DNA of 51,717 nucleotides, taken from contig MNCI01010504.1 of NCBI GenBank assembly GCA_015680685.1, forward strand, positions 1,012,502 to 1,064,218, given 5' to 3'. This document shows, piece by piece, positions 36,090 to 46,649 of the stretch. This stretch comes from Gnetum montanum. Taxonomy: Eukaryota > Streptophyta > Gnetopsida > Gnetales > Gnetaceae. A program made the position numbers and the translations under genes. Within the stretch, counting starts at the first letter, position 1. Every line of letters starts with the position of its first letter. Under the pieces are notes generated by a model, which was not told where the DNA came from, did no database searches, and saw only the letters and a list, made by a program, of their open reading frames with translations.

Positions 36090-37479
36090 TGGTACACCTC
36101 CTGGAGCGTGGGCTGCACTCCCAGATCCACGAAAAGCTGCGTGGCCTTCTGTCGGCAGGTGCGGCTATCCGGTCTTTTGATCTTCATCGCGGGAAGGGAG
36201 ACTGTCATTCCTGCTAGGCGTTGGCTCAGCGCCTCTTTGGGAGGGGAGCTGGGCCGTACCGAACCCCGACTGGTGTTAATCCAGTCCGAGACTGGGGGCG
36301 GGGATAGGCAACCTTGAGACGGGTCTGCCCCCCGACCTAGGGGTGTAGGGCGATCCGTGAGGGCCTTGCCACGGCTCTGCCCCTACCAGGGAGGTCGACC
36401 GCTGTTTTCCGCTAGACCCCACCAGTGCAAAGATATACGACTTGCTTACCGTAGTGACCGCGGTGCCCTGCCCCGTTCCCGACGGCTCCACCTGGTGAGC
36501 ACCTGGCGGTATAGGCTCCACCTGGTGAGCGCCCTGGGGTATTGGCTCCACCTGGTGAGCGCCCTGGGGTATTGGCTCCACCTGGTGAGCGCCCAGCGGT
36601 ATTGGCTCCACTGGTTCTGGTCCCCCGAGTGATGCTGCCTTGGCAGCAGTTCCCTTCAAGGCATCGCCCTTCTCCTGCCGTCGCACCTCCCCAGTGGGTG
36701 CCGGCCCTTTCTTGCTGGCCACGCGACCTTTCTTACCGACCACGTACCATCCGGCATCGGGCTGAGCCTTGTACCCTGCAGAATGGCCCTGACCTCTCCC
36801 CGGCCGAGGGTGCATGGCCTACGCCCCCGACTGGTTCTCGAACAGAACTTGGACCCGCTCCTCCCCGAGGTCCGTGATGAGGACCAGCTCCTGTATGAGG
36901 AGAGGTCGCCAGACGCAGAACCTTGCGAACTTCAGGTTATCGGAGACGGCTATGGAGTGGTCAAATTTAATGAAGTCACCCAGCAGATCCGCCAGTGACC
37001 GTAGGAACACTGGTGACCAGTAATCAAGAGGGAGGCCAGATAGCCGCAGCCAGACCGGTGCACATGCAAACAATGCTTGGTCCCGATGGGCTCCAGGGCA
37101 CCAGGACACCAGGGCTAGCCCGCGCGCACCGTAGAACCAAGGACCCCCCACCAGGACCTGTTCCCGCTCCTCCAAGGAGGTGAAGCCGAATAGGAGGCGG
37201 TCGTCAGCGAGGCAGGAAACCGTCACTGAGTTCCAGTCGCTTCAACATGTCTGTGTCGGGCCCTCTAACTTTGATTTGTATTTCTATTCCCACTTTGGAG
37301 CATTCTCCAAGGTCTCCACCCGTCTGCGGCTGCGGCTCCCCCTCTGGTCTGCTTGCCTCCTGTTCGGGGGCCCCCTCGCTTGCCGTCTCGGCTGATGTCC
37401 CCGCTCCTACTCCTGCCGCCGTATCTGCTCCAGTCCGCCTAGCACTCATCGCTACAGTCGCTGTCGCTCCAGTCGCCAT
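36090..37479 (-). pseudogene. LINE copy 2 ORF1 (DUF4283-type) with ten-residue repeats
   Basis: The ATG at 37,479 opens MATGATATVAMSARRTG.., an Ala/Thr-rich then Gly/Glu-rich N-terminus. A frameshift near 37,215 separates it from the DUF4283-type domain (VLVGGPWFYGARGLAL, 37,140) ending around 36,830. The C-terminal part carries about four and a half copies of VEPIPQGAHQ-type repeats (36,484-36,613), then ends in ATQLFVDLGVQPTLQEVYQ just before ORF2. The repeats are absent from copy 1. Confidence 0.85.
36484..36613 (-). repeat. 30-bp coding minisatellite in LINE ORF1
   Basis: Units beginning ggctccacctggtgagc start at 36,484, 36,514, 36,544 and 36,574, with a partial fifth at 36,604. They encode a ten-residue Pro/Gly/His repeat on the minus strand and keep frame. 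Inner units differ by one or two bases. Confidence 0.95.
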
Positions 37480-37485
37480 CACTCC

Positions 37486-37502
37486 GATAAAGGTAATGCT
37501 AT
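37486..37502. repeat. Right target-site duplication of LINE copy 2
   Basis: Exact copy of 32,428-32,444. The Penelope frame resumes at once with agttattatgaataaaac, matching copy 1 at 6,181. Confidence 0.95.
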
Positions 37503-38766
37503 AGTTATTATGAATAAAACTAATTATCACCAAAAAATGCTAGAATATTTATCATGTGGTAATTATTAAAAGTTATGTAAAGATGCTATTCTTAAATATA
37601 TTTTAAAATTTAAATATGTTACATTAAATTCAAATATAGATGATAAAATTACGAAGTTGTTAGTACTTTTTGATTGTGCTATTCTTTGCATTTATGGTTT
37701 ACCTAAGATTCATAAGAAAAATACTCTTGTTTGTCCTCTTATTACTAATATTTACTTTCCTACTTATTTACTTTGAAAATACTTAGCTTCTTTCATTGAT
37801 GAGATTGCTTTTTATTGAAAACTCTAAGCATTATACTAGTTTTATAAAGAATTATGATATTAATGAAAATGATATTTTAGTTAGTATTAATGTTGTTTCT
37901 TTATATAGCATGATTTCTTTAAAAAAAGCAATGGATATGTTTTATAATTTTATTTTAAATAGTAATGTATGGTTATCCTATTAAGCTTTATTTAGAAACT
38001 ACCTATTTTAGCTATAGTAATGAATTTTATAGATAGACAAAAGGTGTTACTATGGATTCACCTTGGTCTCCTTTGATAAGTAATTTATACATGAAAAAAT
38101 TTTGAATAACTTGCCATTAATTTTTTTCCTCTAAATAGTAAACATTTGATAAGATATCTAGATGATAGTAATGTTTGTTAAACACATTATTTATAAAATC
38201 TCAAAGCTTTTCATAAACATATTAATCTATTAGGATTCAATTTACTATGGAAACAGAAAAGAAGAATTCATTGTCTTTCTTAGTTATTACCATAGTAAGA
38301 AAGAAAGGCTCAAATAATAAATTTAGAATATCATGTGAAGTATTTAGGAAAGAGACACATGTTGATTTATATTTAGAAGGTTTTTCTAGTCACCCTTTGA
38401 GTTAACAATTGTCTAAGCTTTGCTTCTTAATGATCAAAGCTCTTAATATTTGTAATACAACTTCTTTTCATAAAGAAGCTAATCATTTAAATACTACTTT
38501 TAAACTCAACAACTTTGATAAAAACACTATTACTAAAGAATATATATAAATTTGATTATTTATTATCTAAATAAAATAAATTTTCCTTCTAATATATATG
38601 TGGACTTAAAAATTTTTTTGATAATAATAATTCTCTTTCAAATAAAAAACTTAGTAGCATTCTTTGCATCAAAGGTAATTCTAAGAAAATAGCTAGAATT
38701 TAAAAAAAAAACATAAAGATATAATACCATTAAAACACTATAACAAAATCTCTAACACTTTTTATG
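37486..38766 (+). pseudogene. Penelope-like element copy 2: reverse transcriptase, 3' truncated
   Basis: Continues the RT after the LINE: CIYGLPKIHKK (37,690), ENSKHYTSFIKNYDI, motif A LVSINVVSLYSMI (37,885), motif B KGVTMDSPWSPLISNLYM (38,045; better kept than in copy 1), motif C IRYLDDSN (38,155), then FTMETEKKNSLSF and FSSHPLS. A frameshift lies before FTMET and stops near 37,570, 38,100 and 38,190. Similarity to copy 1 stops at about 38,766, before the GIY-YIG domain, at the junction with the Copia LTR. Motif A Asn and MDSP are shared with copy 1. Confidence 0.9.
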
Positions 38767-39511
38767 ATTAAAGGAATTCAATGATTAAAAATGATTGTAC
38801 AATGAATGCAAGGCTTGCATATTTTTCAATGCACATTAAGTCTTCTTATAGCTTTCATGTTTCTTAATCCATCTTGAAACTCATGCAATGGCTAACTAAC
38901 AATCAATAAAAATCACAGGAGATGTCTTTGTCATGCCAAAGAAATCTCTCTAAATTTTCCTTCAATACTAGAAAGACATCTTTATTTCTTGAAAGATGTC
39001 TTTCTAATGTCTCTATTTTCGAAGATTTCTTTGTCTTTTAAAAGGAATCATTTTGAACTTGATCAGCACTTTGTAAAGATGTCTTTGCCTTGTGAAAGAC
39101 ATCTTTGTCTAAGAAAGGCATCTTGCTATTTTTGAAGATGGCTTTGTCTTAGTTCACTCTAACTCTACCAAGACATCTACTACGTCCCAGAGATGTCTTT
39201 CTTCATCTTCCTTTATCTTTTGAATGAATCATTCCTTGTCAATAAGCTTGATCTTCCATATTCTTTGATAATGATAACTTTGCATGTACAACACCTGGTC
39301 CTTGTCCACGTTCTTTAGATGTTTGTTTGAAGACCATGCGGATGACCTCCTCCTTCAAATCTAAACAATTCATTCCTTTGTCTATTTAGCTCATCCTGGT
39401 TTCTATGTATGTAGTCCTACATACACCATAACCATACAACCATGCAAACAACCTTGGACTACATTTTACCTAATGTTTTGACACATACAAAAACACACAA
39501 AAAGGTTCACA
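38767..39511 (-). repeat. 3' LTR of Copia-type element, truncated
   Basis: Collinear with 44,620-45,364 of the 5' LTR, including the shared cluster of aagacatctt/aagatgtctt motifs. The minus-strand start is TGTGAACC, directly after the polypurine tract. The far end is lost at 38,766, so no TSD can be seen. Confidence 0.8.
38971..39106. promoter_or_regulatory. Paired perfect hairpins in Copia LTR
   Basis: gaaagacatcttt (38,971-38,983) and aaagatgtctttc (38,992-39,004) form a 13-bp stem with an 8-nt loop. aaagatgtcttt (39,075-39,086) and aaagacatcttt (39,095-39,106) form a 12-bp stem, also with an 8-nt loop. Equivalent stems exist in the 5' LTR at 44,877-44,907 and 44,950-44,979. They lie in the U3 part of the LTR. 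Function unknown. Confidence 0.7.
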
Positions 39512-39526
39512 ATCTCCCCTTTTTGG
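39512..39526 (-). promoter_or_regulatory. Polypurine tract of Copia-type element
   Basis: On minus CCAAAAAGGGGAGAT immediately precedes the LTR start TGTGAACC. This A/G-rich sequence is the usual plus-strand primer site of plant Copia elements. Confidence 0.75.
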
Positions 39527-39529
39527 TGA

Positions 39530-41290
39530 TGTTCAAAACTTAAGAAAATGGGTTAGTGATCATATAAATATAATCATACTACTCTCCCCCTTTTTGAATA
39601 GCAACAAAAAGGATGAAGAACACAAATAAAAGTAAAATAGATCAATAATTTTTAGATAATATTTAGAATCAAACATGAAGACATAATCCCAAAAATATAT
39701 AGTGAAGCAAGAAAATCAATTCAACACCAAGTTTCATGAAGAGGCTTCCCTAACTTATTAAGAATGGATCCAAGCCTCCCAAGGGATATTCAAACTTTAA
39801 GCATGAAGTGAAGTATAAACTTTGAGGATCAAGTAACGTGTCTCTAAATTAATAAGTCATTAGTAGTACATGGTGTTTTTCATGTTTAAATATTCTCCAA
39901 TAAAACATCAACAAAAATTGACATATTTTTATGATAAGAAGAATATAACAATACATCTTCATAATTTGAAACTAGCCATGCCAAATACTAAATCACAAGG
40001 CAAACTATCCAATGGATGAGTCAATTAAATCCATAGATACTTTGCCAAAGAAGAAATGATGATAGTCATATTCTTAACATCAACTCAAAGAAATAGGTAC
40101 TTCTTGCTTCAGCTTATAATTGAACATTGAGTAGGTGAGCTCAAAAACAAGGAGGACCAACAACAAAAATTAATGAAAAATACTAAAGATAGACCATAAT
40201 AGAAATAATGGCATCATGAATATCTAGATTCAATCAAAAGAAATCATCAATAGAATATAAAAGCCATGATAGAAACATGCGTATATTGCTTTAGACAAGG
40301 CAATACACTAAACACAGCTTTTTAGCAAAAACCACTTTGTCACCCCATCCAAGTGTAAAATAGCTCTTGAAGACCTCTCCTTACTCAAGACTCTAAGAAC
40401 TCCCCCTACATTGGTTTCCTCGAAGATGATTGAGGAGTAGGCTCCTCCTACACGTGTTGCTTATCTTGAACCTTTAGGAAAATATCACAAAAACACTATA
40501 ACTTTAGGTCAATGTTAAGCTCATTTGGGGACATCTAGGTTTTCAACCAATAATATTGATAGAATTTTCAAAGGTTTATCTTATCTAGAAATGGCAAAAA
40601 CATTCCAAAGACTTTGAGCATAGAATCATCACAAGAATTTTAGATTAAGGAATATTGAATTGTAAGAGAAGAAATTAAAGTATAATTCTTATAAGATAAA
40701 TATCCAAGGAAAATTATTACAAGTGCTATTATAAATCTTCACAAAATTGATTATATCAATATTATGAACATAATAAATGCTCTAAACACTTATTCCACCA
40801 TGTTTGTTCTAGAAAATCCATAGATAATTTTGGACATTCTCATATACTATCTAATTAACTAGCAACCAAAGAGATATAAAATTACCTTAACTTACCTTAC
40901 TTCCTAATAAAATGAGAAGATTAATGGAGTTTGAGGTGAGGTCTCCTATGATGAAGTATCTCCTCATCCTTAGATTCTCTTTCATTAGATTGTGTATGCG
41001 ACATCTATATTTGTTTATGTTCCTTGTAATAGAACCCTGGCTCACTTTTTGAATTATTTTCAAGGTTCCACTTCCCTTCATTCTTAATCATTGGTTTCTA
41101 CAAAAATTCCTTACCAAAGCCCTTTTGACAAGCCCAAGCACTAATATTATTTTGATTATCATAGTTAAGAGTTTTCATAACACCACAACTTTTACATATA
41201 AACATAGTCTCATCCTTATGATCAAAATTATCAAACCTTACTATGCTTGACTTCAAGCTTGAGACTTCAAGTGTGACTTCCTTTGAATTT
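39530..41290 (-). other. Internal region of Copia-type element without pol motifs
   Basis: Between gag and the polypurine tract. Short minus-strand pieces (e.g. ATRVGGAYSSIIFEETNVGG near 40,430) occur, but no GAG_pre-integrase, DDE integrase, YVDD or RNase H motif was found in any frame. At under 1.8 kb it is too short for a Copia pol. Confidence 0.5.
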
Positions 41291-41295
41291 TTTAG

Positions 41296-42610
41296 CTAAT
41301 GTTTAGACATTTTCTCATCTTGAATTTTTTTGTAATCCTTGTTAAAATAGGGTAGTTTTTGAATCTTAGCTTTTATGTCTAAGATCTCTTCTTTAATTTT
41401 AGCATGAATAGCATCTAACTTAGAAAGTATTGGTTTCTTTTCCTTCCTAATCAAATGATGTAAAAGAAAAATTTCTTCTTTAAATTCACTATAGCTCTTG
41501 TCACACTTACCATCTTGTTTATCCACATGTGAGTAATTTTCATCGGTAAGCACCATGCATATGAAATGTGAATCTTTGGAAGAATTGCATGCTTCTTCTT
41601 CACATTGCTTACCATTATCCCAGCTTGTATAAAAGTTGGTCTTTTTTGGTTCCTCATTATTAGATCTATTCCTTGGCATACCTTACTATCACTTGGATTA
41701 CTATGAAATTCGAAGGCCATATGCCCTCTTCCTTCACGAATCCAACACTCTATGGAAGAAAAATCTAGATTAGAAGAATTTAAAAAATTCCTACCTCTTT
41801 CTCAAGCTTTGAGGAAATTTGGTCTTTGTTGTTCTTGAGATGTCCCTTTGTTTCTTCTTGTAAGAAGTCATTATAGTCTCCTTGAAAGAAGAGCAATCTC
41901 ATCTTCATTTCCCTCATTATGTTTATTTGACTCCTTCTTCTTGGAGGCAGTCTTTAGAGTGATAGGTCTTTATTGAATTGCTCCTTCACTTACGAGATTC
42001 ATTGCATAGGCAATAAGAACACTTTGAAGTTTCTCAAATTTTAGAGTTAATAAGTCTCTAATCTCCTCCATGGCTGTCACCTTAGGTCTAAACTTTGGTT
42101 GAAGAGTTTTGATCATTTTAACAATGACATCACTTTTGGGCAGATCCTTCCTTGTTGCTCTAATTGCTACAACTAGATCATTAGCTCTAGAAAAATAATC
42201 CTTGGTTTTCTCACCTTCTTTCATTTTGAGTTTATCACATTCACATTGTAAAAACAATAATTTTTATTTCTCAACAATAGAGGTTCCTTCATATGTAGCT
42301 TTCAAAGTTTGCCAAATTTCTTTGGCTATTTTACATCCTTTGACTATATTAAATTTAGATTTGTTTAATGCACAATATAAATTATTTTTTTCTTTGAATC
42401 AAACATAAACTTATCTTTTTCCTCTTGTATCCATTTTTTGTGAGGCTTGATGATACTAATGGTGTTATCAATGGGTGGAGCATAGCCTTCCAGAATTGAC
42501 TCCCATACTTCAAACTCCATGGATTTGAAGAAGCCTTGCATTCTAGCTTTCTAATAGGCGAAGTTGAATCTATCAAACACGGGTGGCTTTGTGAAAGATG
42601 TTCCCTCCAT
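41296..42610 (-). pseudogene. Copia-type gag (UBN2/DUF4219 family)
   Basis: Opens at 42,610 with MEGTSFTKPPVFDRFNFA, the standard start of plant Copia gag (DUF4219), then MEFEVWESILEGYAPP and KLKMKEGEKTKDYFSRANDL (UBN2; 42,200). A zinc knuckle is visible as CWIREGRGHMAFEF near 41,710, where the second and last Cys are replaced. An acidic/coiled tail (CMVLTDENYSH.. KEEILDIKAKIQKLPYF) runs to 41,296. A frameshift near 42,400 and some stops break it. The product would package element RNA. Confidence 0.85.
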
Positions 42611-42650
42611 TGTTCACTCTTAAAGTTAATGATGAAATAAAGAGTACTAG

Positions 42651-42662
42651 GCTCCAATACCA
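42651..42662 (-). promoter_or_regulatory. Primer-binding site, initiator tRNA-Met type
   Basis: On minus TGGTATTGGAGC, two bases after the LTR end TTCACA. It differs from the canonical plant TGGTATCAGAGC in two positions and sits 40 bp before the gag ATG. Confidence 0.8.
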
Positions 42663-42664
42663 CT

Positions 42665-45364
42665 TGTGAATTGTAGAACTAGAAAAAAAGCATCAACTCT
42701 CCTTGCTAGAAATGAGAAGAATGAAAATTTTTCTAACTCCTTGCACATCTATATAGAATTCGATATCAATGACATCGTAGGACATAATACATCATAGTTG
42801 CAATTTCATTGTTCAAAAATTTTGATTTTTGAGCAATTTTTGATGAAAAACTTGAGTCAATTGGATAGTTTGGAAGATGTAGAGATGGTCTAAAGTGATC
42901 TTGATCATAGATGATGCTCAAAATATGAGGTTTTGATGATAAAAGTTAATGAAGAAGGAATATTCAACAAAGAAAGTTAATGATACATATAAGAGATGGT
43001 AGTAAGGGTTGCCAAAATTATGTTGAGTTGTGAGAATATAGGAAAATAAAAATCCATGATTGAAGTATCTTCAAGGCATAAGATGATGTGGAACTGGTCA
43101 TTAAGACTGAAGCACAAGAGTTATATAAGTGGGTTCCTCCCCAAAGTAGGCTTTGACCTTTAGTGTCCTTATATAACCATGCCTATAAGTATTTGTAGGC
43201 ACTCAAGGAGTTGAATGTAGAACATATCTATCTTGAATAATACATATGTTAGTATCCTTAGAATAAAAAATGCCACTATATTATATGAAACCATAGAATT
43301 ATGATTATATATAATAGTAAGATGGAATGGGAGTAGAAAGGATTGCAAAAATTGGGACGTGAGATGTCTTACCATAGGCATAATGAATTCTTGTGTCATA
43401 TGTATGGTTAAGATAATCATTAGCCTTGTCATCCAAGATTCGAATCAAGTCCATACCAGTTACCATTGACATCGCATTGCATTGTCCCAAAACTAATAAC
43501 CACAAGACTACCACTGTTGCAATGCTTATTAACACTCAATAATGAAGTTCAAGGAAGTAGTTTATTAATAGCACACATTATTATTATTATTAGATTTTTA
43601 AGCCACCTACCTTTAGACATGGGTAACATGTCTTTCAAATGGAAGCCCCAAAAATTTGTATTCTATCTATTTATTATGTTTTTACTATGTCAACCTTACC
43701 AAAGGACTACCTTCATGCATGGATAACATGTCTTTCTAGTGACATGATAAGGTCACACTTATTGCATACATACTTTTTTTTTATTAGAACTTAAGTAAAT
43801 AAGACAACCTTCACAACAAGATATAACTTATAGTAGTAGGCTTAAAGAATCCAAAAATGCCCTTGATGTCACACCCTTTCACTTGGTTCTCCACTTTTAT
43901 TTTAGTTTATTATGAAAAGAATATCATTATGGCCATGGTAAGAACCTCTTATTATTGGAAATGAGTGGATGATGGTGGTATCTCATTGTATATAAAATCA
44001 GTCTTTAAATGATTTGATATTATAGGGTAATATTCACGTTATTAGGACTACATATTATTTTATTCCTTGTACTTTATTTGAAAATCAACAAAATATGTAC
44101 AAAAAGATGATAAGAATAGAAAAAAAGATAAGAAGAATAAGTTCCCTAAAATGAACCTTTATAACACAAAGCACACACATGAATTTACATGGTTCCCCAA
44201 CTTGGATACTTCACACTCAAAGGGTAGATTGAAAGCACACCTCTAGACTTTGTTGCTCTTAGAATGTGGTTGAAGGGTCCACACCCTGTATATTCTTCAC
44301 TTCCCACTTCGAAGTGTTGTACCATAACACCAATCATTTAGCCCTACAAGATCCTATCAAGCCTGGAAATGTGGTTTTAAGGCTTTCACAACCTTTACAA
44401 TCTAGAGCTCCACATCATAGTGCTGTACTAAAGCACCAACAACTTAATCCTACAAGATCCTGACAAACTCAAGTACATCAACTTTCCAAGGCAAGAAGAA
44501 CAAGAATTACAAGGGAGAATTGCAACTTAGCTTGCTGATCCTTGTACAATTAGGTACAACACACTTTATAAAGCCAAAATGATAAAAAAAATGAGGAGCA
44601 ATAGATTATTTAATGATTATGAATGATTATATAATGAATACAACAAGGCTTGCACATTTTCCAATGCACATCAATGTCTTCTTATAGCTATCATGTTTCT
44701 AAATCCATCTTGTAACTCATGCAATAACTACCTAATGATCAATAATGGTCATGGAAGACATCTTTCTCATGCCTAAGATGTCTCTCTAAATTTTCCTTCA
44801 ATGCTAGGAAGACATTTTGATTTCATCAAAGTTGTCTTTCTAAAGTCTTGATTCAGAAGACGTCTATGTCTTTTTAAAGATGTCTTTATCTTTTGTAAGA
44901 CATCTTTCTAAACTTGGTTTTCATTTTGTAATGAAGTATTCTCCTTTTGAAAGACATCTTTGTTTGAGAAAGATGTCTTGTTGTTTCTAAAGATGTCTAT
45001 TCCTAAGTTTACTTAAATACTACCAAGATGTCTACTGCTTCCCAGAGCTGTCTTCCTTCATCTACTTTTGTATTTTAAATGCATCATTCCTTGTTGATAG
45101 TCTTGATCTTTCATATGCTTTGATGATGATAAATTTTTTGTACAGCATCTAGTCCTTGTCCATGTTCTTTGGATGTTCATTTGAAGACATGTGGATGACC
45201 TTCTCCTTGAGCTCTAAATAGTTCATTGATTGTCCTCTTTAGCTCATCTTGGTTTTTTTGTATGTAGTCCTACAAACACAATAATCATACAACCATGCAA
45301 ACAACCTTGGACTCCATTTTACTTAACATTTTGACAAACACCAAAACACACAAAAAGGTCCACA
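42665..45364 (-). repeat. 5' LTR of Copia-type element (2.7 kb, possibly with nested repeat copy B)
   Basis: The left end tgtgaa (42,665) adjoins the PBS. The right end tccaca (45,364) matches the start of the 3' LTR. 44,620-45,364 pairs with the 3' LTR. 42,665-44,079 pairs with the LTR-like repeat at 20,153-21,592. Two TATA-like sites, 43,169-43,176 and 44,565-44,572, raise the possibility that one LTR is nested in another. At 2.7 kb it would be long for a Copia LTR. Confidence 0.6.
44565..44572 (-). promoter_or_regulatory. Putative TATA box in Copia LTR
   Basis: tttataaa at 44,565-44,572, about 790 bp from the LTR start on the minus strand, followed by a transcript-leader-like stretch. The corresponding part of the 3' LTR is missing. 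Confidence 0.4.
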
Positions 45365-45549
45365 TCATGTAGTTTGATCTCATGGATCCATAAAAAATCA
45401 TCAATGGATTAATGCTCCCAATGGATTGATTATTCATGCCTCTTAACTCCCCAAGTTCTAGAAGCTTTGCTTTGCTTGAGTGCAATAGCCTTCCTCTCCA
45501 TCAAAGACTTGGACTAATCAATAGTCCCATTCAACTTATCAATGCTACC

Positions 45550-46610
45550 CTATATGATCTCTTCATCAATTGGTCCATTATAGTATATAATATCTAATAT
45601 ATCAATAATAAAAAACATACCAACATCATTTGGTAAATCAATCTTAAAATCTTGATCATTAATTTTAATCTTGATTTTGAAATGTCCCATTTTCTTGGCT
45701 TTCAATTTAAGAAGTTGATACCTCTTAACCACTTCTTCAAGTGCATCGAAACCAAGTCACCAAAAGAAAAATTAGACTTTCTTTTACCCTCATTCCTCTT
45801 GAGAACTCTCTCTTCAACCTTATCCTTAAGATTTGATTTTACTTATGCATAGAAGCCCCTCATCTCTGGTACAAAATTAGCATTTAGTTGAGCTTAATCA
45901 TCAAAGCTCTTCAGAGTATTCATCATCTTTGGATAAAATTCATAGTTTAGCTCAAATGGGCTTTAACCAATAGCAACATGAAAAGCATGATTTTGCAAAA
46001 ACTCAACATGACACAACAAGTTCTCTCACTTGTCTGGATATCCATTACATAAACATCTTAATATGTTTAGTAAGGATTTATTCATCACCTCTGTTTGGCC
46101 ATTATATTATGGATGATATGCATTAGAAAAATTAAACTTTATCTCTAAAATTTTTGAAAGGGAACTCCAAAAGTGACTTGTGAATTTGGGATCTCTGTCA
46201 CTAGAAATATTCAAAGGAATACTATGCAACTTCACAACATGTTAGAAAAACAAATATGCAATGTGAGAAGCATCACTCATCTTCTTGCATGGAATAAAAT
46301 GTTCCATCTTGAAGAACCTATCCAAAACAACAAAAATTGTATCATTCTCACTCTTGGTCTTTGGAATTTCACTCAAAAAGTTCATTGACACACTTTTCCA
46401 TGAATTGTTGGGAAATAGCAAAGGCATATAGTATCCATCCACATGTTTATCTCCCTTGAACTTATGGCATTTCAAGAACTCCTTCATAAATTTTAAGACT
46501 TTTGTTTTCATACCTAGCCAAAAATAGTGCCTACCCACAAGTTCCAATTTTTTAACCCTACCCATGTGACTTGACATATTACTATAATGCTCTTCAAACA
46601 AAATATATTT
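45550..46610 (-). pseudogene. Gypsy integrase (second element)
   Basis: H2C2 zinc-finger relic and start of core in HYFWLGMKTKV and FLKCHKFKGDKHV (46,470), catalytic core with VLDRFFKMEHFIP and SDRDPKFTSHFW (46,190), HPxYNGQTEVMNKSL (46,080). A C-terminal KIKINDQDFKIDLPND (45,660) corresponds to the GPF/Y module. No chromodomain was recognised after it. Stops near 46,100 and 45,960, and at several other points. Confidence 0.88.
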
Positions 46611-46649
46611 TCTAAAATCACAATTAGAAATACATAACTTTTAATTCAT

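Larger units (their letters stand above)
32445..37485 (-). mobile_element. L1-type LINE copy 2, full length, better preserved
   Basis: Bounded by a perfect 17-bp TSD, with an A-tail at the left and ORF1 ATG 6 bases from the right end. Contains ORF1 (DUF4283-type), ORF2 with AP endonuclease, RT and zf-RVT-like region, and a short 3' part ending ..TTTATTCAAAA on minus. It is much GC-richer than the host Penelope DNA and less decayed than LINE copy 1, so probably a younger insertion of the same family. Confidence 0.95.
38767..45364 (-). mobile_element. Copia-type gag-only LTR element (TR-GAG-like)
   Basis: From right to left: a 5' LTR (45,364-42,665), PBS (42,662-42,651), gag (42,610 to about 41,296), about 1.7 kb without recognisable protease, integrase or RT, a polypurine tract (39,526-39,512) and a 3' LTR truncated after about 745 bp where it meets Penelope copy 2. 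LTR termini agree as TGTGAA...TTCACA (with one change at the 5' LTR start). Gag plus cis-signals without pol is the layout of non-autonomous TR-GAG elements. Part of the 5' LTR (42,665-44,079) also occurs at 20,153-21,592 and may be nested. Confidence 0.65.

Noticed and set aside
33091-36317. Plus-strand frames of 80-120 codons over LINE copy 2
   Set aside because: Complements of the well-supported minus-strand endonuclease-RT ORF2.
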